Numbered from the stretch's first letter, positions 1 through 8,005 are shown. The stretch is DNA of 19,398 nucleotides from Rhodospirillales bacterium 47_12_T64 (GCA_002162915.1 MABB01000040.1:1167-20564), one strand, 5' to 3'. Numbers and translations: made by a program. The notes: generated by a model not told the origin, from the sequence alone.

Positions 1-122
1 AGATCTTCACCAAGGGCCGTCATGACCCTTGCGTCGGTATCCGTGGCGTTCCCGTTGGCGAAGCCATGATGGCCCTCACTCTTGCTGATCACTGGTTGCG
101 CCACAAAGCACAGAACAGATAG
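1..122 (+). CDS. aroC: Chorismate synthase, C-terminal fragment
   Basis: The third forward frame is open from the window edge to a TAG at 120-122 and encodes about 39 residues. They contain the conserved chorismate synthase C-terminal block [10 protein letters not shown] followed by [18 protein letters not shown], which is highly characteristic of AroC. The enzyme makes chorismate from 5-enolpyruvylshikimate-3-phosphate, using reduced FMN, as the last step of the shikimate pathway. Only the 3' end is present, so length, start and operon context cannot be judged. The next gene is co-directional, 148 bases downstream, and functionally unrelated, so it probably has its own promoter. Confidence 0.93.
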   Translation, partial: IFTKGRHDPCVGIRGVPVGEAMMALTLADHWLRHKAQNR

Positions 123-201
123 AATCACATCGTCTGCGCCCTTTGAGCTAAGATAAGACAGGTGGGGCTCCTTGCAAAATCCTCTTCTGTTAACACGGTA
201 A

Positions 202-218
202 GTTAAAACTGTTTTAAC
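202..218. promoter_or_regulatory. 17-bp odd palindrome upstream of the fused spermidine-synthase gene
   Basis: GTTAAAAC and GTTTTAAC are perfect 8-base inverted arms around a single T. The palindrome lies 53 bases before the ATG at 271. A TATTAT hexamer at 229-234 could be a -10 box, which would put the palindrome over the -35 region, a common operator position. No good -35 match is visible. The site is A+T-rich and symmetric, so it could also be a small hairpin. An operator role is inference only. Confidence 0.35.
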
Positions 219-270
219 CAGTGATCAATATTATCCTCAGTCTAAAAACCCAGAGGATTTGTTGATTGTA

Positions 271-2607
271 ATGAATAATAATTCTAGTTCTGTTGCGAAA
301 TTAACCAACTCAGGAATGAGTACTCTTATTCGTTACCTCTATATCGTCACACTTTGTCTGAGCGCGTTCCTTTTATTCCTTATCCAGCCAATGTTTACAA
401 AACTGGTTCTCCCTCTCTTGGGCGGAGCTCCAGCAATTTGGAACACAGCGATGGTCTTTTTCCAGGCAATGTTACTTGCTGGATATATTTATGCCCACTT
501 TCTCTCTTCAACCTTTACTCTACGCACTCAAATTATCATTCACCTCGTCATTATGGCAGTTGCTATTCTCACTTTACCCATAGCAATTTCTGCCGGCTTT
601 GATGCCCCTTCCAAGAACTGGCCAACAGTTTGGCTACTTTGGCTTTTTGCAGCCTCAATTGGTTTGCCTTTCTTTATCATCTCGGCGAACGCCCCCCTCT
701 TGCAGGACTGGTTTAGATCCTCAGGAGATGATCATGCCCATGACCCTTATTTTCTCTACGCTGCGAGCAATATAGGAAGTATTGCTGCTTTGGCATCCTA
801 CCCTTTGTTTATTGAAGTTTTCTTTGGCTTGGAAAGTCAGGGATGGCTTTGGTCCTATGGGTTTATTGCCCTTCTCATCTTTATTTTCTTCTGTAGCCTG
901 TCGCTCAAAAAGAAGGAAACAAAAATCTCCGCCGCAGATGCGGCAACCAAGGTAAGCTCAAAGATAAACAACGAAGATGCGCCAGTATTATCAACCTATG
1001 CCTATTGGATTATTCTCGCGTTTGTGCCTTCTGCACTACTGCTAAGCGTTACGAATAAAATCACAACCGATCTCCTCGCAACTCCTTTGTTATGGGTGAT
1101 TCCGTTGGGGCTCTACCTTCTAACCTTTGTGATCGTCTTTTCACGAAATCCAATTATCCCCCACAAATTCATCGCGGCACTTGCCCCGTATTTCTTACTC
1201 GCGGTCGCTTTTATCAAGGTATCAACCACTCAAGTAGACGCGGTATTTTTCTATGTGGGAGGCAGTTTATTAAGCTTCTTTGTAATTTCTCTTTACTGCC
1301 ATGGCCGACTGGCATCGGCACGCCCACCAGCAAAATATCTTACAAACTTCTATATCGCCATGTCATTTGGCGGCGTCCTTGGTGGCATATTTGTCGGTAT
1401 TTTAGCCCCGACAATATTCTCCAATATATATGAATACGCTCTACTCTTAATCTTGGCAGCACTCTTGATGCCGAGAAACACCAAGGCAATAATATCAATT
1501 ATTAACCGCCGGATTGGCCCAAGAGCAGAAAGCTATTACGCCGATATAATCTTCTCGCTCCTAATCGTGGGCCTGGTGAGCTTAACCCGGTTAATACAAT
1601 CAGATGATATTCTGGCCCTAAAGCTGATAACAACAATTGTTGCGGCACTGGTCCTATTACTATTAATAGAGAGTGTTGGCAGGCCTGTTCGACTTGCTTT
1701 CAGCACAGCCATTTGCCTGTTCTTAAGCGGCCAAGTTAGCGGAATTTCAGATAATTTTGTTTTTCAGGAACGCAGCTTTTTTGGCGTTTATACCGTGCGG
1801 AAAACGACACTGGAAGATACGGATTATCAGGGACCTGAAAAAGAAATCCGAACGGCCAAACACGGAACGACAATCCACGGCACGCAATTCACCGGATCTC
1901 TCGAACCATTGAGCTACTATCACAGCGACACCGGGCTCGGCCTGTTATTTCAGTCCTATCAAGATACGAACAAACCTCTTCGACAAATTGGTGCGATTGG
2001 ATTGGGTACAGGTACTGTGGTCTGTTATCAACGGCCAGGACAAAACTGGACTTTCTTTGAAATTGATCCCCTCGTCGAAAAAATGGCCCGAGATCCATCA
2101 ATGTTCACCTACATGAGTGAATGTGCCGGGGATACAAAGGTGATTATCGGCGATGCCCGTTTATCTCTTCAAGGCATTGATGACAAGGCATATGATCTTT
2201 TGATTGCAGATGCCTTTTCGTCTGATTCGATCCCGATACATCTACTCACAAAAGAAGCCATCGACCTATATCGCGACAAGGTAAAGGCTGATGGCTTAAT
2301 CATCCTTCATATTTCAAACCGATATTTCGATCTTGAACCAATCGTCGCAGTAACATCAAAAGCTTCTGGTTTACACTCGCGCATTTACCATTATAGGCGC
2401 GATGAAGAAGCAAAGTCTCGTCGACCTTATCATTTTAACTCCTCCTGGATTGCTTTAGCACGGGAGGAAAAATACCTGGATCAACTGATTCCTCTTTCCA
2501 GCACGACCCAAAAGGGAAAAGAAAACCACTGGAGAAAACTCACTCTCGACTCTTCACACAAAATCTGGACAGACGATTACTCCAATGTTCTCTCTGCCCT
2601 AAAATAG
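271..2607 (+). CDS. Membrane-fused spermidine-synthase-like protein (MFS/SpeE fusion family)
   Basis: A 778-residue protein. The N-terminal two thirds is a multi-pass membrane domain beginning with the signature of fused MFS/spermidine synthase proteins (FLLFLIQPMFTKLVLPLLGG, then a WNTAMVFFQ stretch). The C-terminal part is a cytosolic Rossmann methyltransferase-like fold of the spermidine synthase type: GLGTGT near residue 577, EIDP near 597, GDAR near 627 and DAFSSDSIP near 647. The DxxDP loop of true aminopropyltransferases is not visible (the stretch reads IADAFSSDSIPIHL), so polyamine synthesis is uncertain and the substrate is unknown. The ATG at 271 is chosen, although AGAGGA at 252-257 lies 13 bases away; TTG at 262 sits closer to that ribosome site and would add three residues. 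It converges on hemH with a 52-base gap. Confidence 0.85.
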   Translation: MNNNSSSVAKLTNSGMSTLIRYLYIVTLCLSAFLLFLIQPMFTKLVLPLLGGAPAIWNTAMVFFQAMLLAGYIYAHFLSSTFTLRTQIIIHLVIMAVAILTLPIAISAGFDAPSKNWPTVWLLWLFAASIGLPFFIISANAPLLQDWFRSSGDDHAHDPYFLYAASNIGSIAALASYPLFIEVFFGLESQGWLWSYGFIALLIFIFFCSLSLKKKETKISAADAATKVSSKINNEDAPVLSTYAYWIILAFVPSALLLSVTNKITTDLLATPLLWVIPLGLYLLTFVIVFSRNPIIPHKFIAALAPYFLLAVAFIKVSTTQVDAVFFYVGGSLLSFFVISLYCHGRLASARPPAKYLTNFYIAMSFGGVLGGIFVGILAPTIFSNIYEYALLLILAALLMPRNTKAIISIINRRIGPRAESYYADIIFSLLIVGLVSLTRLIQSDDILALKLITTIVAALVLLLLIESVGRPVRLAFSTAICLFLSGQVSGISDNFVFQERSFFGVYTVRKTTLEDTDYQGPEKEIRTAKHGTTIHGTQFTGSLEPLSYYHSDTGLGLLFQSYQDTNKPLRQIGAIGLGTGTVVCYQRPGQNWTFFEIDPLVEKMARDPSMFTYMSECAGDTKVIIGDARLSLQGIDDKAYDLLIADAFSSDSIPIHLLTKEAIDLYRDKVKADGLIILHISNRYFDLEPIVAVTSKASGLHSRIYHYRRDEEAKSRRPYHFNSSWIALAREEKYLDQLIPLSSTTQKGKENHWRKLTLDSSHKIWTDDYSNVLSALK

Positions 2608-2659
2608 ACCCTAAAATTAAGACAGCCTCAAATAGGGCAATATATTTTGTTCAGTGGAA

Positions 2660-3706
2660 TTAAATCCACCCCTGAAGCTCGCGTAGTGTTACGTCTTTAA
2701 TCACGTCCATACCGCCCTGACCTGCATTCAGACAGGGGATAAAGGCGAAGTTTTCACCACCGTTCTCAAGAAAGGCCTCGCGAACGCCGATATCGATTTC
2801 TTCCAGAGTTTCGACACAATCGACAGAAAATCCCGGCGTGAGAATTACCAGGTTTTTCACACCATTTCGTGCCATCTCTTCGACCGTTGGCTGAGTATAA
2901 GGCTTGAGCCATTCCTTTGGTCCAAAAAGAGACTGGAAACAAAGTTTGAGCTTTTCCTCTGGCAAGCCAAGTCGCGTCCGCAACAGGTCCGTTGTTTCAA
3001 CACAGTGGTCGTAGTAGGGGTCGCCCTTTTCATAATATTCCACAGGCAGACCATGGAATGACGCAATGGTCACATCCGGTTGCCATGATAATTTAGCAAT
3101 GCCCTGTTCAACAGATTTTGCCAGGGCATCAATGTAAACTGGTTCGCGGTGATAGAAAGGAACGCAGCGAACAGCGGGCTGATTGCGCATCACCTTTAAC
3201 GCATCAAAACACTTATCATAGGCGGTTGCTGTTGTTGTCGCCGAGTATTGCGGGTAAAGAGCAAAGAGGAGGATACGGTCACAACCTTGTGCCTGTAGGC
3301 TCTCAATCCGTCCTTTAACGGCTGGATTACCATAGCGCCACCCCCAGTCGACCACGACATTGGGATGTTCTTTTGCCAACGACTTCTGCAACTTTTCTGC
3401 CTGATCACGTGTGATGGTTCGAAGAGGCGACTCATCTTTTTCTGTGTTCCAGATTTCCTTATAGGCTTCCCCGCTTTTATTCGGGCGAGTCGTCAAAACA
3501 ATGCCTTGGAGGATAATCTGCCAGAGTAACTTTGGCGCTTCGATCACACGGGAATCACTCAAGAATTCGCTCAAATATCGACGCATCGACCAATAATCAG
3601 TACCATCCGGCGTGCCCAAATTTATTAACAAAACACCAACTTTGGCAGTTGACGTTTGGGCAGGCGAATTTTTCTGGTCGGCAACAGGTATTTTCTGGAT
3701 TTCCAT
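2660..3706 (-). CDS. hemH: Ferrochelatase
   Basis: A 348-residue ferrochelatase, which inserts ferrous iron into a porphyrin in the last steps of heme synthesis, in the cytosol or at the inner membrane. Signatures: NLGTPDGTDYWSMRRYLSEF from residue 29; the ferrochelatase motif SFHGLP with the metal-binding His at about 218; FGPKEWLKPYT near 261; and the conserved Glu in CVET at about 299. Length is typical of the family. The open frame reaches to 3811, but the ATG at 3706 is preferred because GAGG lies five bases upstream and the upstream residues look nothing like ferrochelatase. It diverges from the ABM-type gene at 3917 across an intergenic region with a long inverted repeat. That puts the likely transcription start well upstream and gives a leader of over 100 bases. 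Confidence 0.95.
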   Translation of the reverse strand: MEIQKIPVADQKNSPAQTSTAKVGVLLINLGTPDGTDYWSMRRYLSEFLSDSRVIEAPKLLWQIILQGIVLTTRPNKSGEAYKEIWNTEKDESPLRTITRDQAEKLQKSLAKEHPNVVVDWGWRYGNPAVKGRIESLQAQGCDRILLFALYPQYSATTTATAYDKCFDALKVMRNQPAVRCVPFYHREPVYIDALAKSVEQGIAKLSWQPDVTIASFHGLPVEYYEKGDPYYDHCVETTDLLRTRLGLPEEKLKLCFQSLFGPKEWLKPYTQPTVEEMARNGVKNLVILTPGFSVDCVETLEEIDIGVREAFLENGGENFAFIPCLNAGQGGMDVIKDVTLRELQGWI

Positions 3707-3840
3707 AGATCCCTCAAAAGGACATTGAATCAAAAGGATAAAGTGCAGCACTGGGGTGAAGATATTTTCGATATTACATAGGAAATATAAGGATAAAGCA
3801 ACTTCAAGCAAAGCCCGGAGTTTAATAATACCATCGTCCC

Positions 3841-3869
3841 CTGATATTGACGCGATCTGGACGGGTCAA
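3841..3869 (-). promoter_or_regulatory. Candidate hemH promoter, mirror image of the plus-strand one
   Basis: On the minus strand TTGACC (3869-3864) is followed after 17 bases by TATCAG (3846-3841). Transcription would begin near 3834, leaving a leader of about 128 bases before the hemH ATG. An alternative -10 is TATTAT at 3830-3825. Because -35 and -10 of the two promoters occupy opposite arms of the same dyad, RNA polymerase could not sit in both orientations at once. Confidence 0.45.
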
Positions 3870-3875
3870 TATCAG
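3847..3875 (+). promoter_or_regulatory. Candidate promoter for the ABM-type gene
   Basis: TTGACG at 3847-3852 is separated by 17 bases from TATCAG at 3870-3875. The start of transcription would fall near 3882, about 35 bases before the ATG at 3917. A second -10 candidate, TATAAT at 3886-3891, lacks a good -35 partner. The same arrangement is mirrored on the other strand by the inverted repeat. The hexamers are read from sequence; activity is inference. Confidence 0.45.
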
Positions 3876-3916
3876 GGGACGATGGTATAATCCAGCCATT
3901 TGTGCTATTATGCCTC

Positions 3917-4567
3917 ATGCAAGCCATCATATATCGCTGGGATCTAAAGCCTTCTGCAGAAGAGAATTTCATTTCTGCCTGGAGAGATGTTACGCTTTGT
4001 CTGAAAGAAAAATTGGGGTCAAGCGGGTCCCGGCTTCATAAATGTGATGACGATAGCTATCTGGCCTATGCTCTGTGGGATAGCCTCGAACACAGAACAG
4101 AGGCATTTGCCTCTGGCATTCCCCATCAAGATCAAATCATGCAAATGAGGGAATGTACCAAACGGCGCCACCCTGAAATGAAATTAGAGGTTACCGACGA
4201 CCTCCTGCTTCCCATTCCCGCAGAAAATTCCCCCGAAGAAAATGCAAATGCCTTTGCAACCTTTTACCACTGGGTGATCAATCCCGACTTAATCGTCCCC
4301 TTCAAGGAAATATGGCACCGGGTTACGCTTGAACTCAGATCTCAATACGGCGTTCAGGGTTCTCGACTACATCTGGCTTCAGATGCCCATTGGGTGGCCT
4401 ATGCCATTTGGCCCAACAGGGAAATGCGCGACCACGCCTTTGCTCATTCAGTTGTGAGTAACAAGGAAAAAGAAATCATGAGATCCGCTCTTATGAGCAA
4501 GCAGATAGAGGTCTCCATGAAAATCATTGAGGACCATCTATCGCCACTACAAAATTCCCAGACCTAA
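3917..4567 (+). CDS. Tandem-duplicated ABM-type (dimeric alpha/beta barrel) protein
   Basis: A 216-residue protein made of two homologous halves at a constant offset of 111 residues: YRWDLKP (6) with YHWVINP (117), AWRDVT (21) with IWHRVT (132), GSRLHKCDD (37) with GSRLHLASD (148), and LAYALWDSLE (49) with VAYAIWPNRE (160). Each half resembles the antibiotic-biosynthesis-monooxygenase or stress-responsive ferredoxin-like fold, normally a dimer, so this chain may form an internal pseudo-dimer. Substrate is unknown. Heme-degrading IsdG-type enzymes share this fold and hemH is the divergent neighbour, but that link is inference. No signal peptide or membrane segment is visible. The ATG at 3917 is chosen over a GTG at 3902; neither has a clear ribosome site. 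It ends 24 bases from the stop of the convergent RNA methyltransferase gene. Confidence 0.75.
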   Translation: MQAIIYRWDLKPSAEENFISAWRDVTLCLKEKLGSSGSRLHKCDDDSYLAYALWDSLEHRTEAFASGIPHQDQIMQMRECTKRRHPEMKLEVTDDLLLPIPAENSPEENANAFATFYHWVINPDLIVPFKEIWHRVTLELRSQYGVQGSRLHLASDAHWVAYAIWPNREMRDHAFAHSVVSNKEKEIMRSALMSKQIEVSMKIIEDHLSPLQNSQT

Positions 4568-4591
4568 TAATCAGCTTGCCTAACAATCAGT

Positions 4592-5956
4592 TTACTGGGA
4601 AAGATCTTCCTGTTCTTCGTTTTCAAAGTCACCATCATCGCCCTCGTCATCTTCGTAACCAATCGCCTCAAAACAGGCGACAGTTTCCAAATGACCACTC
4701 CAGACGAACTGATCAACCGGGGTAACTTCTTTCAGCGAATAACCACTTTCAACAAGTATTCTGGCATCCCGGGCAAAGGTGTTCGGATTACAGGAAACAT
4801 AAATAATCGTCCTGATATCTGACTGCGCCAACTCATAGCACTGTTCTTTTGCGCCCGTTCGCGGTGGATCGAGAACAACACAATCGCCGCCCTCTAATTC
4901 ATCTGCGGTCACAGGATCTTTAACCAGATCCCGGCAATCAGTGGTTATTTTGTGATCGGTGTCATTTCTTCGAGAAGCCGATGTCAAAGCTGTAATCGCA
5001 CGCTCATCGCCCTCGACCGCATGGACATGCGCTTTTTTTGACAGCGGAAAAGTAAAGGTTCCACAACCGGAAAAGAGATCGGCGACAGTTTCGGCCTCTT
5101 CAGGCAAATAATCCATCACCAGTCTGGTCAGGATATCTTGTCCTTCTTGACTTGGTTGCAAGAACGCACCTTCGGGCGGAAGCACCGGAACATCACCAAA
5201 TAACTGTATCGGTTTATCTCTAATGGCAACGGGCTCGGGCTCGCTCTTGGGCCGTCCCCAAGCAAAACGCGCGACTTTGTTTGTTTCCGCAAATACAGTG
5301 ATGGCCTCACGGCCTTCCAAGGTCAATTTAGCATCCGTCACGACAAGGACATCCAGCCCCGCAGAGGCTCCGATAACTGTGATATCTGCTTTTGACTGAT
5401 CTGGACCAAGCAAAATTTTTAGAAGTTCTCTCATCGGAGGAAGAATTTGGCCAAGATCAGATGTCAGTATTTTGCAGTCTTTAACATCGACGATCTGGTG
5501 GCTTTCTCGCTCATGAAAACCAAGATCGATCTTCTTACCTCTTGCCGCAGCGGCAAAAACAGCCCGGCGACGCGTGCCCGCATCTACTTGAATAAGATCA
5601 GCAACTTCACCGCCACTGAATCCCTTGCGTTTCAAGGCCTGAACAACAAGATCTTTTTTCCAGCGACGATAAAAATCAGACGAAACATGCTGTACCGTAC
5701 AACCACCACAAGGGCCAAAGTGTTTACAGGGAGGATCGACATGCCCCGCACCCTGTTCTTGTAGTTCTAAAATCTCCGCTTTCAAACCACCGGAACGTTC
5801 GCCCACCAGCTTCACACGCAAGCGATCTCCTGGCATGGTCATGGGAACAAAGACAGGTTTGCCATCATGATCGCCAACACCATCACCGCGAGCACCGAGA
5901 ATATCAATCTCCAACTCGATCTGTTTACCGCCGCCTCGGCGTGCCTTACGTCGCAT
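4592..5956 (-). CDS. Class I SAM-dependent RNA uracil-5-methyltransferase, TRAM/Fe-S type (RumA/TrmA family)
   Basis: A 454-residue member of the family that methylates C5 of uridine in rRNA or tRNA. An N-terminal TRAM domain (about residues 10-70) is followed by an iron-sulfur motif C-x5-C-x2-C (Cys77, 83, 86) with a fourth Cys near 161. The methyltransferase domain has FSGCG near 295 (SAM binding), DPPRTGA near 363, the nucleophile in YVSCNP (Cys near 389) and HLETVA near 423. These residues look intact. The last 20 or so residues form a very acidic tail (EDDEGDDGDFENEEQED), unusual for an RNA-binding enzyme. The target base is not predictable, so no symbol is given. The ATG at 5956 with AGG four bases upstream is preferred over a GTG at 5968. 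It diverges from sppA. Confidence 0.9.
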   Translation of the reverse strand: MRRKARRGGGKQIELEIDILGARGDGVGDHDGKPVFVPMTMPGDRLRVKLVGERSGGLKAEILELQEQGAGHVDPPCKHFGPCGGCTVQHVSSDFYRRWKKDLVVQALKRKGFSGGEVADLIQVDAGTRRRAVFAAAARGKKIDLGFHERESHQIVDVKDCKILTSDLGQILPPMRELLKILLGPDQSKADITVIGASAGLDVLVVTDAKLTLEGREAITVFAETNKVARFAWGRPKSEPEPVAIRDKPIQLFGDVPVLPPEGAFLQPSQEGQDILTRLVMDYLPEEAETVADLFSGCGTFTFPLSKKAHVHAVEGDERAITALTSASRRNDTDHKITTDCRDLVKDPVTADELEGGDCVVLDPPRTGAKEQCYELAQSDIRTIIYVSCNPNTFARDARILVESGYSLKEVTPVDQFVWSGHLETVACFEAIGYEDDEGDDGDFENEEQEDLSQ

Positions 5957-5998
5957 AATTCCTGACACCTAATTTTTTGGTAATTTTGCGCCAACTTA

Positions 5999-6018
5999 GC
6001 AGCTTTTTAAAAAGCTGC
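5999..6018. promoter_or_regulatory. 20-bp perfect palindrome between the RNA methyltransferase gene and sppA
   Basis: GCAGCTTTTTAAAAAGCTGC is self-complementary over all 20 bases. It lies 42 bases upstream of the methyltransferase ATG and 134 bases upstream of the sppA ATG. Its position in a divergent promoter region suggests an operator. As RNA it would make only a tight stem with little loop. A terminator reading both ways is less likely because both flanking genes point away from it. Confidence 0.5.
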
Positions 6019-6152
6019 AATCACAAGCTCGACCAATTTAGCTCAGCCTCTAGAATAAATAGACTTTGAGCTCATCCCACGCTTGCAAAAAAGCTGAAGG
6101 ATCATCATCTTATCTCTCAAGGTATTCTTGCAACTTTTGGATCTTTTTGGTC

Positions 6153-7961
6153 ATGTCATTTTTCCGATTTCTTTTTAAAGGTATTTTCGGCCTGTTTGCT
6201 GCGCTGGGCCTTTTAACTATCCTGGCCGCTTTGCTTATTGGTGTTATAATTAATAATGCCGACCAACTGGGCAAGACAGTCGATAATGAAACGTTACCTT
6301 CAGAAATAATCCTGACCATTGACCTATCCGAAGGCATCTGGGAAGGCCCGTATCAAACCTCATATTTCAGCAACTCCTTTCAAGCCGGCATTCCACTGCA
6401 CGACGTAATCGATGCTCTTTACCGCGCTCAGGATGATACCCGTGTCAAAGGACTGCTCATACGCGCAGGTCGAGGGCCATTAGGCTTGGCACAAGCGCAA
6501 GAACTCCGTCGGGCCATCAGAGATTTCACCAAAACAGGAAAATGGACTGCTTCTTTTGCAGAAACCTACGGTGAAGCAGGACACGGGACACTGCATTATT
6601 ATCTGGCAAGTGCTGCCGAAAATATTTGGATTCAGCCTTCCGGAGATCTTGATATTTCCGGCTTCAGCATGGAAAGTCCGTATTTACGTCCTGTCCTCGA
6701 CGAAATTGGTGTCCTTCCCCAATTCAGCCAGCGCCATGAATTCAAAGGCGTCATGAATACCTTTACGAGTGACAGTATGCCGGAACCTGTGCGCCAAAAC
6801 ACTCAAGGCGTTCTTGATTCCATCTTTGGCCAGGTCGCAAAGGAAATATCCATAAGTCGTGAGAAACCAGGTGAAATCACCACTCTCATGGATCGTTCTC
6901 CTCTAAGCGCGGTTGAAGCGATTGATGCTGATCTGGTCGACCATGTCGGTTATTGGGATGAAGTCACTGCAGAAGCTCTGGTTAATGGTCGAAAATTTGT
7001 AACCCTTTCAAAATATGCCTTTAGCACGACTCCTGAAATTCCTGAAAATGCATCACGCATTGCTTTGATCTACGGCATTGGAGAGATTCATCTTGGCGAT
7101 AGCCAGGGAAATCCTTTCTTTGGCGGAGGCATGTCCATGGGGTCAGACACGATCGCACAGGCAATTTCTGATGCCATTGATGATCCTTCTATCGGGGCAA
7201 TTCTCTTGCGTATAGATAGCCCCGGAGGCTCGTATGTTGCCTCTGATGTTATGTGGCGCGAAGTTGTTCGGGCAAAGGAAGTTGGTAAACCAGTTATCAT
7301 TTCCATGGGTGAAGTCGCCGCCTCGGGTGGGTATTTTGTCTCCGCGCCAGCTTACAAAATATTGGCTAACCCCGTGACAATAACCGGGTCTATCGGCGTT
7401 GCTGGCGGGAAAATGGTATTAAAAGATTTGTGGGATAAAGTCGGCGTAAAATGGGACGGCGTTAAAGCAGGTGAAAATGCAGATCTCTACAGTGCCAATA
7501 AAGCATTTACAGATGAAGGTTGGGCACGATTACAAGGATCGCTTGATCGTGTTTACGAAGATTTCACCGTCAAGGTCGGCGAAGGTCGCGGTAAAAGCCA
7601 ACAAGAAGTTCATACCATTGCAAAAGGACAAATCTGGAGTGGTCTTCAGGCAAAAGAAAATGGGCTTATAGACCAGCTCGGTGGTTTCAGAGAGGCTGTA
7701 CAGGTTGCTCGGGAAGCTGCAATGATCCATGAAGATATTGCCCATGAACTGGTTGTTTTCCCAACCCCACGCGACCCCTTGGAAGAACTGTTTGAAAATG
7801 CAATGGGAGGATCAATGATCCTTAGTGATCCCGCTGTATTAAAGTCGGTAAAAAGTCTTCTGAAAATAGCGTCCCCCATGTTGCAGGGGATTGAGCAAGC
7901 ATCGCAAGATCCGCGTGTATCCGCTCTAAACTCAGGGATAAAACCTTTGGGGAGCAATTAA
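6153..7961 (+). CDS. sppA: Signal peptide peptidase SppA, long (67K) type
   Basis: A 602-residue membrane-anchored serine protease of family S49, which cleaves leftover signal peptides in the inner membrane on the periplasmic side. One N-terminal membrane segment (about residues 3-32) is followed by two homologous S49 domains, the long form known from E. coli. The catalytic Lys is in EFKGVMNTFTS (about Lys198) and the Ser in GEVAASGGYFVSAPA (about Ser391), spaced as expected for a Ser-Lys dyad. IDSPGG near residue 355 and TGSIGV near 412 are family motifs. The open frame extends to 6066, but the ATG at 6153 puts the membrane anchor right at the N-terminus. Its ribosome site is poor. It converges on the histidine kinase gene with a hairpin in the 44-base gap. 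Confidence 0.93.
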   Translation: MSFFRFLFKGIFGLFAALGLLTILAALLIGVIINNADQLGKTVDNETLPSEIILTIDLSEGIWEGPYQTSYFSNSFQAGIPLHDVIDALYRAQDDTRVKGLLIRAGRGPLGLAQAQELRRAIRDFTKTGKWTASFAETYGEAGHGTLHYYLASAAENIWIQPSGDLDISGFSMESPYLRPVLDEIGVLPQFSQRHEFKGVMNTFTSDSMPEPVRQNTQGVLDSIFGQVAKEISISREKPGEITTLMDRSPLSAVEAIDADLVDHVGYWDEVTAEALVNGRKFVTLSKYAFSTTPEIPENASRIALIYGIGEIHLGDSQGNPFFGGGMSMGSDTIAQAISDAIDDPSIGAILLRIDSPGGSYVASDVMWREVVRAKEVGKPVIISMGEVAASGGYFVSAPAYKILANPVTITGSIGVAGGKMVLKDLWDKVGVKWDGVKAGENADLYSANKAFTDEGWARLQGSLDRVYEDFTVKVGEGRGKSQQEVHTIAKGQIWSGLQAKENGLIDQLGGFREAVQVAREAAMIHEDIAHELVVFPTPRDPLEELFENAMGGSMILSDPAVLKSVKSLLKIASPMLQGIEQASQDPRVSALNSGIKPLGSN

Positions 7962-7971
7962 GCCTGTACCC

Positions 7972-8001
7972 TCAGGAGGTTCTTAAAAAAGGACCTCCTG
8001 A
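7972..8001. terminator. Hairpin between convergent sppA and the histidine kinase gene
   Basis: TCAGGAGGT (7972-7980) pairs with ACCTCCTGA (7993-8001). Two more base pairs (one G-T) close an 8-base loop rich in A. The hairpin starts 10 bases after the sppA stop and ends four bases before the kinase stop, a typical spot for a bidirectional terminator. No run of T follows on either strand, so efficiency is doubtful. Confidence 0.55.
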
Positions 8002-8005
8002 TTAA

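Larger units (their letters stand above)
3828..3888. repeat. Perfect 24-bp inverted repeat between hemH and the ABM-type gene
   Basis: The arm at 3828-3851 (beginning ATACCATCGTCCCC) is the exact reverse complement of the arm at 3865-3888, around a 13-base centre. The match ends at 3827 and 3889. Each arm contains TTGAC near its inner end and CTGATA, which reads TATCAG on the other strand. A TATAAT (3886-3891, plus) and a TATTAT (3830-3825, minus) overlap the outer ends. The dyad lies midway between two divergent genes, so the most natural reading is a shared control region. A small mobile repeat remnant is the alternative. Confidence 0.9.

Noticed and set aside
2654..2669. Small hairpin GTGGA-TCCAC at the hemH stop
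   Set aside because: Five base pairs overlapping the stop codon with no T-run; too weak to call a terminator.
3828..3888. Inverted repeat as ends of an insertion sequence
   Set aside because: Only 13 bases lie between the arms, there is no transposase and no clear flanking target duplication. A tiny mobile repeat remains possible but is not supported here.
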